Assembly: GCF_042664895.1 (NCBI RefSeq) | Contig: NZ_JBHTBQ010000009.1 | Span: 1-64,000 of the forward strand | Origin: Iodobacter arcticus | GTDB lineage: Bacteria; Pseudomonadota; Gammaproteobacteria; Burkholderiales; Chitinibacteraceae | Length of the DNA: 64,000 nt | Direction of reading: 5' to 3' | Shown: positions 33,477 to 42,814 of the stretch, piece after piece | Layout of the letters: each line of letters starts with the position of its first letter | How positions within the stretch are numbered: position 1 is the first letter of the stretch | Notes under the pieces: generated by a model | The model's input: only the letters and a program-made list of their open reading frames with translations | What the model was told of the DNA's origin: nothing | Database searches by the model: none | Made by a program: the position numbers and the translations under genes

Positions 33477-34566
33477 TCACCCCCACCAGCTGAATGTTAA
33501 TCCCGGTGCAATGTGCCCATTCGTATTCCCCCACCTCTAACAAAGTGGGCGATAGCAGCGTGACCTGATAAACACCAGGCACGGATAAGATGGTCATAAT
33601 TTGCGTGGGTACAATATTTCGCCCTAAGGCCGCCGACTGCGTGGCTACAAATAGCGCAGCTTGCTTTTGTGCCTTGGCCAGAGCAGCCGCTGCATCGGCA
33701 CTACTATATAAAACCAGCTGAGCAGAGAGCGTATAGGAGCGCTCAACCGGCGAGAGCGCCAGCACAGAATCCGATAGCGGCCGCACCTTCTCATGCGAGC
33801 ATTTCTCGGCCACAGCGGTCAAAATAGCAGGGGTTGGCAGACCGGATTTAAGCAGCGGGTAGAGCCGGATTTCGCCAGGTGCAGGCGAAATCACCGCCAC
33901 TTCGATAATGTCCTGATGTGCCCGCATCGCATGCTGGCGATAAGCCAAGCGGCTGCCCGCCACGCTAAACACCTCAGGGGCCAGCTTAATGCTCTCGCGC
34001 AAGCGATCATCGCTCTCGACCTCGGCCCCGCCAGATGTAACGGCTAAATTGGCCACGCTGCTCACTTCAACCCCGATCGCATCCAGCAAGCCGTTCACCT
34101 GCCCAGCAACATAGCCATTGCCTGCCGTGCCTAGCTCCATCGCAGCGACGGCCAGATCCGCATAAGTACTGGCCAGCGGCAGCATGACTTCGTTCAGCGA
34201 GTAAAACTGTAGCCCTGCAGCGGTTTGCACCCGTATTCCTGCTGGAATAAGTAAGACCGCAATTAAGGGGGTAACAAAGGTCAGGCGCACAATGGCCTGT
34301 GCTGGCTGGGCAGGCAAGCGGCTTACCCCCACCAGCTCGCCCAAATAATCCAGCATCGGGCCGCGAGCAAACGCCACCAGATTTTGCCGGGCGGCATCAT
34401 TGATTGCACTGCGTAACAATGTTTCACGGTATGCAATCAAATCAATAAACAAGCGTTCTACTTGCGCGGGATACAGCGTTTTGCCGGTCATGGCTTCATA
34501 AGCCGTAATCAGCTCGGCAGTAATGGCTTGGCTATCATCGTCGATGACTTTGGGTACGATCGTCAT
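33466..34566 (-). CDS. Baseplate assembly protein J
   Basis: A 366-residue wedge protein of the P2 gpJ / Mu gp47 family. The core has GYVAGQVNGLLDAIGVEVSS and AGRSLR-type SGGAEVESDDRLRESIKLAP, with AYRQHAMRAHQDIIEVAVIS in the conserved middle. It forms the baseplate wedge with gpW. Overlap with gpI downstream and gpW upstream shows operon structure. Confidence 0.9.
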   Translation of the reverse strand: MTIVPKVIDDDSQAITAELITAYEAMTGKTLYPAQVERLFIDLIAYRETLLRSAINDAARQNLVAFARGPMLDYLGELVGVSRLPAQPAQAIVRLTFVTPLIAVLLIPAGIRVQTAAGLQFYSLNEVMLPLASTYADLAVAAMELGTAGNGYVAGQVNGLLDAIGVEVSSVANLAVTSGGAEVESDDRLRESIKLAPEVFSVAGSRLAYRQHAMRAHQDIIEVAVISPAPGEIRLYPLLKSGLPTPAILTAVAEKCSHEKVRPLSDSVLALSPVERSYTLSAQLVLYSSADAAAALAKAQKQAALFVATQSAALGRNIVPTQIMTILSVPGVYQVTLLSPTLLEVGEYEWAHCTGINIQLVGVNDG

Positions 34567-34916
34567 AGCGTCACCGCCGTTTGATCTGTAAAGCCATCCG
34601 GCAAACGCCAGAACACTTTGACCAGAGCTTGCCCCGGTTCACTTAATTCAAACGACACGCGCTCAACCGTGACGCGAGGCTCCCAGCGGGCGATCGCTTC
34701 CACGCTTTCGCGCACCACATGCGGGAGGGCGCGATGGATCGGGTAGTCGATATAGTCGTGGAGTTTGCTGCCAAACTCTGGCCGCAATGGGTCTGCTCCC
34801 TGCGGGGTGCGCAAGATAATGGCGATGGCCTGATGGATATCGTCGATATTTTCGACAATGCCATCACCGCCGAGGGCGGTTTGCCAATGCAGGGAAGAGA
34901 TGTCTTTGAGATTCAT
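34563..34916 (-). CDS. Baseplate wedge protein W (gpW/gp25 family)
   Basis: A 117-residue protein of the P2 gpW / T4 gp25 family: IAIILRTPQGADPLRPEFGSKLHDYIDYP and a basic VERVSFELSEPGQALVKV region. T6SS TssE belongs to the same family. It starts the W-J-I-H run and overlaps baseplate J by 4 bp. A 51-bp gap precedes it, containing a possible third late-promoter-like hairpin. Confidence 0.88.
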   Translation of the reverse strand: MNLKDISSLHWQTALGGDGIVENIDDIHQAIAIILRTPQGADPLRPEFGSKLHDYIDYPIHRALPHVVRESVEAIARWEPRVTVERVSFELSEPGQALVKVFWRLPDGFTDQTAVTL

Positions 34917-34967
34917 AGCGCCATGATGACGCTATGTTTTAAGGAGGGATATTAAAGCGGTTTAAGA

Positions 34968-35603
34968 CTATGCTTTGGCGTTGCTAGTGCTGTAGCCGTC
35001 GTGCTCAGTGTGGTGGTGGCCTTTTACCTTCACGCCATCCACGTCTACATCCCCCCCCGTAACACGAACATTACCGGCAATAGTGGCAGAAGCGCCACCC
35101 GTACCGCCAGACCCAGCCATGCCGCCTTGATAAGTCAGCAAGCCTTTCACCAGTAAATTACCCGTGCATTCAGCCTCTGGCGAGTCGATTGTCACCTTGC
35201 TATCGGCCTTTAAGATAATGGTCGTGCTGGCTTCGACAATGACTTTAGATACGCCGGTAATGCTTAGCGTATGTGTTAGCCGGTCGTATTCCAGCATGGC
35301 CCCGTCTTTAAACTGGATGCCGAATTTATTCGGGTCGCTAATGGGGGGCGTATCTTCATCAGAAAAAATCGCCCCGATAATCACCCCGTCTTCACCCTGA
35401 GCATCCAGCAATACGGCCACATGCTCGCCGGTGTCATAGGTCCAGTAGCATTGATCATCTTGGGTTTTGGGATAAGCGATCGGTAGCCACATGGTTTGCA
35501 TATTGTCCGTGTCCGGCAAGCTAATCCGCGCAAAGCCGGGCTTGCTGGTAATCACGATGCCAAACTTAAGCGTGACGCCGCTTTCTGCAAAGGTCTCATC
35601 CAT
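34968..35603 (-). CDS. Baseplate spike protein V
   Basis: A 211-residue protein of the P2 gpV / Mu gp45 family that forms the central spike tip: an OB-fold with VAVLLDAQGEDGVIIGAIFSDEDTPP, a beta-helix region of repeated short strands (EASTTIILKADSKVTIDSPEA) and a C-terminal acid/His-rich GHHHTEHDGYSTSNAKA, which could bind a tip metal. It overlaps the D protein gene by 8 bp. Confidence 0.88.
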   Translation of the reverse strand: MDETFAESGVTLKFGIVITSKPGFARISLPDTDNMQTMWLPIAYPKTQDDQCYWTYDTGEHVAVLLDAQGEDGVIIGAIFSDEDTPPISDPNKFGIQFKDGAMLEYDRLTHTLSITGVSKVIVEASTTIILKADSKVTIDSPEAECTGNLLVKGLLTYQGGMAGSGGTGGASATIAGNVRVTGGDVDVDGVKVKGHHHTEHDGYSTSNAKA

Positions 35604-36660
35604 GCTTTTTGGCTTTTTTAGGGCTAAGAGGAGCCGAGCGCTTAAGCTCTAAATCGGCGGTATAACCTGCGCTGCGGCTTATGGTGTGAGTAGCCCGATT
35701 AATCAAGTAAATGCCAGATAATTGACCAAACCCGCTTAGCTCAATATTTACACCAGCCACCAAAGCAGGATCGCCCTCCAAACTAATTTCAGCGCTGGTT
35801 CGGTCCAATAGCCGCCGCTCCATTTCAGCTCCTGCCTGTGCTTGTGCCGATGCGGCAGTCGGGGCGCGGCGGTTTATCTTTACCGTATCAGCGCTGGATT
35901 TTTCTCCAGAGGAGCTTGCCCCAGAAACCGTGGTCTCGCTATGTTTAACACCAGCAGTGACCAAGGATTTGGTTTTAGTATTGTGGTGTTTGACTTCAAC
36001 GCGAGCAGGTACATCGGTCACTTTATCTCTAAACCGCCAGCCTGCTAAATCATTGGGGGTGTAGCTGCGAATAGACGCTTGTGAGTGCAAAGCGCTATTT
36101 TTCCAGAACACTAAGCGCGTATTATTTTCTGTCACCTTAAAGGTGTAGCCATACCGGCCCGCTAGCCGATGCAAAAAAGCTAAATCGCTCTCGTGATATT
36201 GCGAAACCCGATCAATCGGAATCGCATCAATCTTGCCCACCAGCGTCATTTTATGCAGCTTGGCGATGCGCTGAGCGATGGCCGCCAGCGTGGTGTCTTC
36301 GTAGCCTTTGCCTTTACGGGTACGAACTGCTTTTTGCACCCCGGCCGCCAGCGCTCTGATCAGCACCACCGATGGCGGCCCACTTAGCTCTAATTCATCG
36401 ATATCGAATTGGCCAGCAGAGGCTAAGGGCTGATGTTGATAGCCAAACTTAAACGCCAACGTCGCCCCTTTTTCTGGGTACCACTCACCCAGCCAACGCC
36501 CATCTGAATCTTCCAGCTCAATATCTAGGCTATCCGATTCGCCGCTTAAATGATCGGTATAGGCCACTAACCTCACGTAAGGGGTAACGTCCTGAGAAAT
36601 AGCCCGGCCGTTATAACTCAGCTCAAACACGGGGGTGCGTACAGTGTTTAGCGCTTCCAC
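35596..36660 (-). CDS. Tail/late control protein D (P2 gpD family)
   Basis: A 354-residue hub protein of the P2 gpD / Mu gp44 family, with SLDIELEDSDGRWLGEWYPEKG, the DIDELELSGPPSV segment, and ESDLAFLHRLAGRYGYTFKVTE, as in gp27-like hubs. It links tail tube and spike. It overlaps the gpX gene by 13 bp and gpV by 8 bp. Confidence 0.9.
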   Translation of the reverse strand: MEALNTVRTPVFELSYNGRAISQDVTPYVRLVAYTDHLSGESDSLDIELEDSDGRWLGEWYPEKGATLAFKFGYQHQPLASAGQFDIDELELSGPPSVVLIRALAAGVQKAVRTRKGKGYEDTTLAAIAQRIAKLHKMTLVGKIDAIPIDRVSQYHESDLAFLHRLAGRYGYTFKVTENNTRLVFWKNSALHSQASIRSYTPNDLAGWRFRDKVTDVPARVEVKHHNTKTKSLVTAGVKHSETTVSGASSSGEKSSADTVKINRRAPTAASAQAQAGAEMERRLLDRTSAEISLEGDPALVAGVNIELSGFGQLSGIYLINRATHTISRSAGYTADLELKRSAPLSPKKAKKHG

Positions 36661-36854
36661 GGTGGCAACTCCTCTGTGCTTACTTCTTCCTCAACAAGGG
36701 GGACGATGACGGTTTGCCCGCTGGTGAGTACTTCGTCAATCGCAATATGCGGGTTGGCATCAATCAGCAGAGGGATACGCGATACATCGCGGTAATAGCG
36801 CCACGCTAGCAAATCCCAGCGATCGCCATCCGTGGTGATGTGGGTCAGATTCAT
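36648..36854 (-). CDS. Tail protein X (LysM-like)
   Basis: A 68-residue protein of the P2 gpX family: TTDGDRWDLLAWRYYRDVSR and a LLIDANPHIA segment show a LysM-like domain, expected to bind peptidoglycan. It sits between tail U and D genes and overlaps both. Confidence 0.9.
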   Translation of the reverse strand: MNLTHITTDGDRWDLLAWRYYRDVSRIPLLIDANPHIAIDEVLTSGQTVIVPLVEEEVSTEELPPWKR

Positions 36855-37753
36855 GCGCCCACCCGCCGCGTGACTGCCGCCGCCGTCATTCGGGCTAGCG
36901 GCAGATTTACGCCTTGGATCTCGCTATCCACCCGCTGAATTGTGCCGTTTGCAGACGTTAAAACAGAGAGCAAATTGCCTGCGTTGGCGCTGGCCATGTT
37001 TTGCGTAAGGCTGCTTATCTCCCCACGCATCCGCGAAACCCGCTGCACGGTTTGCGCCGCATCGGTCGCCACGCTGGCGATGTTTTTGAGCGCTCCCATT
37101 TGTTCAACGGCCGCCCCTAGCCCTGGCAAAGCATTACCAACGACAGTCCCCACGCCAGGAAGGCGTGCCAACGCAGTAAGGGGATCTGTGCTAGCCAGTT
37201 GTTTCACAGCGGCCACGGCAGAGAGCGCTTTGCTCACCATGCTCAATGCCCCTTTAACTGTGCTCACCGCCTGAGCCAGTGGGCTAATCTTCGGAATGGC
37301 TAGTGCAGGTGCAATCTTGCTTTGTAGCGGCAGCGGGCTGCCTGCACTCACTACCGCCACGGGGCGAGGTGTGGCTGGATCGCCCGTGTATTCTCGCAAG
37401 GCCAGCTGGGCATCTAGCGCAATCATGCTGCCCGTTTTGTCTGTCTGGCGGCCGGTAGAAATAATATTCGTAATAACAAAACGCCCCCTGTAATCCCCAT
37501 TGCCCAGCACAAATGACATCGCCTCATGTGCCGTCACCGCCTTGCGTAAGCGCAGCAGTTCGGCCTCTGGGCTGCAATAGCTGGCATGAAAAACCAGATC
37601 AATTTTAATCTCGTCCAGCTTATCGCCAACATGCTGCAGCCGAGGCTTGCGCCCAATGAGTGCGTGCTCGGCATAGTCCGCGCCGTAGCTAATCTCTAGC
37701 CCATCAAAGTAGGTGATGAGGTCGAATTCAATGCTGCCGAGAATGGCGAACAT
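36851..37753 (-). CDS. Tail protein U (P2 gpU family), extended
   Basis: A 300-residue protein. The N-terminal half (about 1-130) matches P2 gpU, the tail terminator (SIEFDLITYFDGLEISYGAD; LRLRKAVTAHEAMSFVLGNG). The second half (about 150-300) is an Ala-rich, helical, low-complexity extension (GALSMVSKALSAVAAVKQLA) not present in P2 U. It might interact with the tape measure protein, whose gene precedes it. Overlap with the tape measure stop is 1 bp. Confidence 0.85.
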   Translation of the reverse strand: MFAILGSIEFDLITYFDGLEISYGADYAEHALIGRKPRLQHVGDKLDEIKIDLVFHASYCSPEAELLRLRKAVTAHEAMSFVLGNGDYRGRFVITNIISTGRQTDKTGSMIALDAQLALREYTGDPATPRPVAVVSAGSPLPLQSKIAPALAIPKISPLAQAVSTVKGALSMVSKALSAVAAVKQLASTDPLTALARLPGVGTVVGNALPGLGAAVEQMGALKNIASVATDAAQTVQRVSRMRGEISSLTQNMASANAGNLLSVLTSANGTIQRVDSEIQGVNLPLARMTAAAVTRRVGA

Positions 37754-40314
37754 CAGGCATTCCCCCCATAACTGCCGCGCTTTTTATTACTCTCGTAGCG
37801 CTTCATCATTTTTTCAAACTCAGGATATGCGGATTGCAAAGCCTGATTCACTTGGCCTTGCACCGCAGCAGGATCGCCACCTTGTACGGTGATTTGTGGG
37901 GAGAAATGCACCGTCATTCCGCCGGACGAGTTCGGCCCTTCATGGCCGGATGAGCGAGGCACCACGCTGGCCACGCGGTTGGCAACATCCACAAAAGGCG
38001 ATGCTAATTCTGGTTTGCCCCAGGCCGTGGCGCTGGCCTGCGCCATTGCAGCCACTGCGCGGGTAGCAAAGACGGCTGAGCGGCCAATCCCCAACGCCGC
38101 ACCCTGAGCGATATTGTCGCCAAAGCCTAAGAAAACCCGTGAGGGTGATTGAATGCCCAAGGTGCTGGCAAACCAACCTTTAATATTTTGACCGAACTGG
38201 GTAATGGTGTGCTCGGCAGCACCCAGCTTGGATTTAATGCCATTCACTAAGCCATCAACAATGTCGCCGCCGAATTTGAAAAATTGTGTCGGTAAACTAA
38301 ATAGCCCTTTAACGATTCCACCTAATGCAACGCCAACCATTTGGCCCATGTTCTGGGCTTTTCCACCCACATCATCAATCGGCGCGATGAGTTTTTTAAA
38401 CCATGTATAGGCAGTCCGTACGCCAACTATGATGACATTGAAAATGGGCTTGGCGACAATGCCTATCATCCGAATCGAAACGCCCACACCGGGGATGGCT
38501 AAGATGAGTGCCCATACTGATTTAGCAAACGATGTAACGCTTTGAATCAGCGCCTTCAACGCGGGGCCAGCCACGCTAGATAAGCCCTGCCATAGCCCAA
38601 TAAAGAAACCCTTAATCGGTTGCCAATATTTATAAATCAGCAAGCCAACCACCGAGAGCGCTAGCCCGATGGGCGATAAGCGCAGCAACATCATTCCCGC
38701 CTGCCTGAGCCACGGCAGTGCCAATTGAAATCCAACACGTAATGAATTGCCGATACTCGCCAGCCTGCTAATCAACGGCGAAAAATAACCGGATTGCCAC
38801 AGCGCCACGAGCTGGGTCCACTTGGCGGTGATGGTATTGAAAATGGTTTGCAGTGCATTGAATTGCGACATCACCACATTCACAGCATAACGAATGCCGA
38901 AGCTGATAACTTTTAACCCTGCCAAAGCGGCCACTGTGCCTACAATCGCATGAGTAACAGCAGGATGCGCCCGTGTCCAATCCGCCATTTTGCTCACCAT
39001 TGAGCCGATGCCACCCATGATTTGATTAATCGTTGGCAAAAGGATGGTACCCAGATTAACCGTCAGCTCCGAGAGGCGGTTTTGGAACATCAACCATTGA
39101 GCCGAGGTCGTATCCTTGCGGGCATTCATCTCTTTTTGCATTGAGCCTTGCGCTTTCGGGCTATTCGCCAGTTGCCGCTGTTTAGCCAGCTCCAAAGGGT
39201 TATCTACGAGCTTAGAGAATGTATCAAAATGCTCTTTGCCTACCATGTCGATCATGACACCAACGCGCTTGTCTTTGGGCAGTTTTGCAATGGCATTTGA
39301 AACCTTAATCAAGGTACCCATCGCATCGGTTTGCATGCCTTTTTGCAAACCTATAGGCGCTAAACCCAGCTCTCGCACCGCAGATCTAAATGCCTTAGTG
39401 CCGCTTTCAGCAGAAGCAAAAGTACCAATGATTGCATTGACGGCCGTTGATGCGGTTTCTCGTGTTTCCCCCAGCGTTAAGAACGTACTACCAAGCGCTG
39501 CGGCCTCTTTGGCTGACATCTTTACCATTGCAATCACGCCAGCGGTGCGCTCCATGAAATTAATCAGGTCGCCGCCTTTAGTAATGGTGTTGTCGTCTAA
39601 ATAATTAATGGTATCGGCTAGCTTGCCAATCGCAGGAATGGGGATTTTATAAAGCGTGGCAACTTTGCCCATGCTTTCAGCGATTTGCTCTGTCGGGATA
39701 TCAAAAGCGCTGGCCATCATGGCCGTTTGCTCAGCAAAGATCAGCAGGTTTTCTTTACCCTGCACCCCCATGCGAGCACCGCCCTCTACCAGCTTGGCAA
39801 TTTCATTGGTGACTAAGGGAATCCTGCGGCCCAATGCTTGAATGGAATGGCCCATTTCAAAATACAGCGGGGTCAGTTTGCCAGCATCATCACGGGCACC
39901 TTGCACTTGCTTCGCCACACCCAGCATGGCGTCTTCAAATGCGATGGCTTGCGCGATGGGCAAAGCCACCGCACCGCCCACAGCCAAGGCCTCCATCGCC
40001 TCACCATTTAGCTCAGACCTGGCGGCGCTTAAGACCGCCCCCTGCTCTAAGCTGGCCGAGAGTTTTTCTTGCTTGATTCGTAGTTGTTCTAGCGTTCGCC
40101 CCAGCCGCTCATACTGGCGACGCAGGGCATCCACATTACGAGCAGGGTGAGTTGCGGCACGAGCCATTGCATCACCAAGCCGGGCATGCCGGGTACGCAC
40201 TTGATCAACTGTTTGCCCCAGTTGGTCAAGCGTGCCTCGCGCACCGGCAAATGCCGCCCGAAATGACCCAGTCAGCGCGGCTCCAATCCTAATCCCAACG
40301 AGTAAATCAGCCAT
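37753..40314 (-). CDS. Tail length tape-measure protein
   Basis: An 853-residue protein with tape-measure architecture: long N-terminal coiled coil (VDALRRQYERLGRTLEQLRIK), a phage-minor-tail-like central domain with GARMGVQGKENLLIFAEQTAMM and QIAESMGKVATLYKIP, and hydrophobic transmembrane-like segments (about 470-620) that may form a membrane channel at infection. A C-terminal VPRSSGHEGPNSSGGMTVHF follows. It sets tail length; by the usual about 1.5 angstrom per residue rule, the tail would be near 125 nm. Confidence 0.93.
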   Translation of the reverse strand: MADLLVGIRIGAALTGSFRAAFAGARGTLDQLGQTVDQVRTRHARLGDAMARAATHPARNVDALRRQYERLGRTLEQLRIKQEKLSASLEQGAVLSAARSELNGEAMEALAVGGAVALPIAQAIAFEDAMLGVAKQVQGARDDAGKLTPLYFEMGHSIQALGRRIPLVTNEIAKLVEGGARMGVQGKENLLIFAEQTAMMASAFDIPTEQIAESMGKVATLYKIPIPAIGKLADTINYLDDNTITKGGDLINFMERTAGVIAMVKMSAKEAAALGSTFLTLGETRETASTAVNAIIGTFASAESGTKAFRSAVRELGLAPIGLQKGMQTDAMGTLIKVSNAIAKLPKDKRVGVMIDMVGKEHFDTFSKLVDNPLELAKQRQLANSPKAQGSMQKEMNARKDTTSAQWLMFQNRLSELTVNLGTILLPTINQIMGGIGSMVSKMADWTRAHPAVTHAIVGTVAALAGLKVISFGIRYAVNVVMSQFNALQTIFNTITAKWTQLVALWQSGYFSPLISRLASIGNSLRVGFQLALPWLRQAGMMLLRLSPIGLALSVVGLLIYKYWQPIKGFFIGLWQGLSSVAGPALKALIQSVTSFAKSVWALILAIPGVGVSIRMIGIVAKPIFNVIIVGVRTAYTWFKKLIAPIDDVGGKAQNMGQMVGVALGGIVKGLFSLPTQFFKFGGDIVDGLVNGIKSKLGAAEHTITQFGQNIKGWFASTLGIQSPSRVFLGFGDNIAQGAALGIGRSAVFATRAVAAMAQASATAWGKPELASPFVDVANRVASVVPRSSGHEGPNSSGGMTVHFSPQITVQGGDPAAVQGQVNQALQSAYPEFEKMMKRYESNKKRGSYGGNA

Positions 40315-40328
40315 GCTGACGCCCTTAT

Positions 40329-40487
40329 TTAGCTTTGACTACGGCGCTTTATTTCACGCTCGGCAGCCTCTACCCAGAAAAAATAATCATCCATTTCTAG
40401 GCCATCAATTTCAGACGGCGGCATCCGCAGTACCAGCAACAACACTTCGTCCAGCGACCTCAGCGACTTCTCCGCCACCAACCATGG
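40329..40487 (-). CDS. Tail assembly chaperone downstream frame (E'-like)
   Basis: A second frame overlaps the end of the tail chaperone gene and continues past its stop to 40329, ending LEMDDYFFWVEAAEREIKRR, the expected style of a P2 E' extension. It lies in the +1 (equivalent to -2) frame, not -1; the -1 frame closes at once. It lacks its own ribosome site, so expression by programmed frameshift from the upstream frame is the likely route. The exact slip site and boundary of the overlap are not proven, so the start given is approximate. Confidence 0.55.
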   Translation of the reverse strand, partial: PWLVAEKSLRSLDEVLLLVLRMPPSEIDGLEMDDYFFWVEAAEREIKRRSQS

Positions 40488-40713
40488 CCTGAAAGGCATC
40501 GGAGAGCGCCTTATTGTCTGCCACATCCAATTGATCAAGGTCTTCCACCACCAGCCCAGTAAGGCGGCAAAACAAAAAGTCCTCCTGATCAATCGCATCA
40601 TTGCTAAATTTTTGTGCTGCTTTTAAATCGCTACGCTTAGGGCGTGGCAATTCCAGCGACTCAATGCGAATGCCAGCAGCAGTGGTAAATGGAAAACGTA
40701 ATGTGATTTTCAT
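40411..40713 (-). CDS. Tail assembly chaperone (P2 gpE-like)
   Basis: A 100-residue protein with the gpE/tail-assembly pattern (MKITLRFPFTTAAG; IDQEDFLFCRLTGLVVEDLD). It would form the short product of an E / E' pair that loads the tape measure. The start at 40713 is chosen for a GGGC/AAAGGG site upstream and family start MKITL; an upstream ATG at 40767 gives an unlikely N terminus. It lies between the tail tube gene and the tape measure, the expected place. Confidence 0.75.
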   Translation of the reverse strand: MKITLRFPFTTAAGIRIESLELPRPKRSDLKAAQKFSNDAIDQEDFLFCRLTGLVVEDLDQLDVADNKALSDAFQAMVGGGEVAEVAGRSVVAGTADAAV

Positions 40714-40821
40714 GGGATGCCCTTTGTGTGAGTGAATTAGCCGGAGTGATGGCGTAACTAAACACAAAGGATTTTGCAGGAGGTAGCAGCAGGAGTCAGT
40801 TAATGCAGTTTAGAAAAGGAA

Positions 40822-40842
40822 AAGCCCACCGAAGTGGGCTTA
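40822..40842 (-). terminator. Terminator after the tail tube gene
   Basis: AAGCCCAC-TTCG-GTGGGCTT with the T-rich side on the minus strand lies just past the tail tube stop. It would limit tail-chaperone expression relative to sheath and tube, which are needed in many copies. Confidence 0.7.
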
Positions 40843-40863
40843 AGCATTAAAGCGTTACCAACA

Positions 40864-41385
40864 CTAGCCGCCAATATTCTGCCGGTAAGTTTCCAGCATA
40901 TCCTCCCCATTCACGCGGAAGATGTTGGCCATGTAATCCAGCTCTAAAATTTCCTCACCATTTATGACTTGCTTAATATAGGTCGCTGAAAAACTGGCGG
41001 GAAATTCGGCGTTATCATGCTGTTTATATGTGCCCAGCGGGTTCTTTTTAAAGCTGACGGTTAAAAACGTCACCAGCGCTACTTCCTCTATGCGGCCCTG
41101 GCTGTTATAGGTTTCTACGTTTGAGCGGCATTGCAGTTGTACGGTCTTAAAAGGATTGGCCATAATTTTGGCCACGTCTTTATACAGCGAATTCCACTTA
41201 ATCTCGCCTTCCAGTTTTTCAAAGCCAGCAGGCAGCTCAATCTTACCCACCATGCCCAGCGCTTTATGCTCCTGCATGATAGCGGTGACATCCGGCAGTT
41301 TGATTTCTTCCGCCTTACCCAATAGTGAATTGCCATTCACATAGATATTGGCGTTGGTGATGCGGTTGACTTCGATACTGGACAT
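40864..41385 (-). CDS. Major tail tube protein (P2 FII-like)
   Basis: A 173-residue beta-rich protein of the contractile-tail tube family (NANIYVNGNSLLGKAEEIKL; GKIELPAGFEKLEGEIKWNS; FKKNPLGTYKQHDNAEFPAS). Forms the inner tail tube. It overlaps the sheath stop by 1 bp, sheath-then-tube order is conserved in P2-like tails. Confidence 0.9.
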   Translation of the reverse strand: MSSIEVNRITNANIYVNGNSLLGKAEEIKLPDVTAIMQEHKALGMVGKIELPAGFEKLEGEIKWNSLYKDVAKIMANPFKTVQLQCRSNVETYNSQGRIEEVALVTFLTVSFKKNPLGTYKQHDNAEFPASFSATYIKQVINGEEILELDYMANIFRVNGEDMLETYRQNIGG

Positions 41386-42812
41386 TATTTAGCCCCCTTT
41401 AATGTGAGCAGGTATTCCGAGGTGATCTCGGTTTCAAACGTCAGTCGCTCCATTGGCGGTGGCGGGGTGTATTTGTAGCTGATGAGTAAATGCCCGGCGG
41501 CCAGCTCGGTTTGCGGGTTTCTGGCTAGATCAAACCATGCCTTAAATCCAATGAGTGCCCCATCGCCAATCAGCTTGCGGCCATAGCTATTGGCGGATTC
41601 GACTAGGCTATCAATCAATGCCTGGTTCAGCGGCATATCCATATATTGCAGACTAAAGTAGCGCAGGCTTTCGTTGAGCATATCGCCGGTGCGGCGCACA
41701 TTTTCAAAATTACGCATATGCGTGACTACAGGGAAAGCGGCGGTGCGATTGCCCCATAAGCGCTGGCCGCTGCCGTAGCTATTAAATACCGTGGTAATGC
41801 CTACTTCATTGAGCATATTCACTTCTGATGATGGGTCGTCAATCATCGCTGAAAGCTGGCGCTCTACGCCGGTAATGCCCAACAACTCCTGATTAGAACT
41901 AGACCACCAAAAACCCTTATCCAGATCTACCTTGGCTCGTAGGCCAGCGGCGCGAGAGGACAAGGGTTCCAGCCGTTCGGCCTTCAGCACTGGGTCGTAA
42001 ACCTTAACGTGTGGATAGCAAAGCCGAGCGCGATCGCTTGAAGTATTGAAGTTGATCGTGCCGCTGGGGCCACGGCCTGCGAGTGCTTGGGCGAATGTGG
42101 TGCCAATTGGCGCATCAATATAAGTGATTGCATCCAACTGATCCGCCATCGCAATCAGCTCAGCCGACACTGAGTTTTGTGTGCAAAACGCTGGGGCGAT
42201 CAGGATTTTGGCAAAGAAACCGAACAAATTGTAAGTGTCTTTCAACGCCTTCATGCCGATGCGCTGGCCAGCCGCATTCACCGAGCCGATGATGTCTGCA
42301 GACGTGACTTTAGTCGGGTCGGCGTAGTCGTAAGTCACTTTTAGCGGCGGTGGAGATGCGGGGATTGCGCCGGTTTTAATGCGGGTGATGGTGCCGAATA
42401 CAAGATCGATTGAATAATCCGTACCCGCCACATAAGTGGTGACGTTATCACCGCTTTTTACAATGGCATTTAATAAAGCAGGCTTACTGGTCTGGCCGAT
42501 GCCGGTGCTTGTATTCAGTGCAACAGACTCACCCACAATATTGGTTTTATGCACGGCAGGATCAAGCACATTGATGATCAGCACCGTGCCCGTGCCGAAG
42601 TCATAAATGGCATCCAGTGCTTGCGGAATAGTAAAGCCCGGTAGCTGTGGGCCAAAGGCTGCGCCGTCTTTTTCAGACAGGCTAAGGGTAGTGGTATTCA
42701 CTGGCCCAATGGGCGCTGTGCCGATCAGCCCAATCACTGCACTTTTAACGGTAGAGACCGGGCGCGGGCCGCGCTCCAGCTCTATCGTTTCTACACCGTG
42801 TAAATAACCCAT
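41385..42812 (-). CDS. Tail sheath protein (P2 FI / Mu gpL-like)
   Basis: A 475-residue sheath subunit with the family pattern: ELERGPRPVSTVKSAVIGLI at the N terminus, a VTYDYADPTKVTSADIIGSV insertion, VDLDKGFWWSSSNQELLGIT, and the C-terminal NFENVRRTGDMLNESLRYFS and DLARNPQTELAAGHL segments. Contracts to drive the tube through the host envelope. Confidence 0.94.
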   Translation of the reverse strand: MGYLHGVETIELERGPRPVSTVKSAVIGLIGTAPIGPVNTTTLSLSEKDGAAFGPQLPGFTIPQALDAIYDFGTGTVLIINVLDPAVHKTNIVGESVALNTSTGIGQTSKPALLNAIVKSGDNVTTYVAGTDYSIDLVFGTITRIKTGAIPASPPPLKVTYDYADPTKVTSADIIGSVNAAGQRIGMKALKDTYNLFGFFAKILIAPAFCTQNSVSAELIAMADQLDAITYIDAPIGTTFAQALAGRGPSGTINFNTSSDRARLCYPHVKVYDPVLKAERLEPLSSRAAGLRAKVDLDKGFWWSSSNQELLGITGVERQLSAMIDDPSSEVNMLNEVGITTVFNSYGSGQRLWGNRTAAFPVVTHMRNFENVRRTGDMLNESLRYFSLQYMDMPLNQALIDSLVESANSYGRKLIGDGALIGFKAWFDLARNPQTELAAGHLLISYKYTPPPPMERLTFETEITSEYLLTLKGAK

Positions 42813-42814
42813 GA

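Noticed and set aside
38768..39604. Frames of 70-162 residues within the tape-measure gene
   Set aside because: Alternate-frame or antisense shadows of the continuous 853-residue tape-measure protein.
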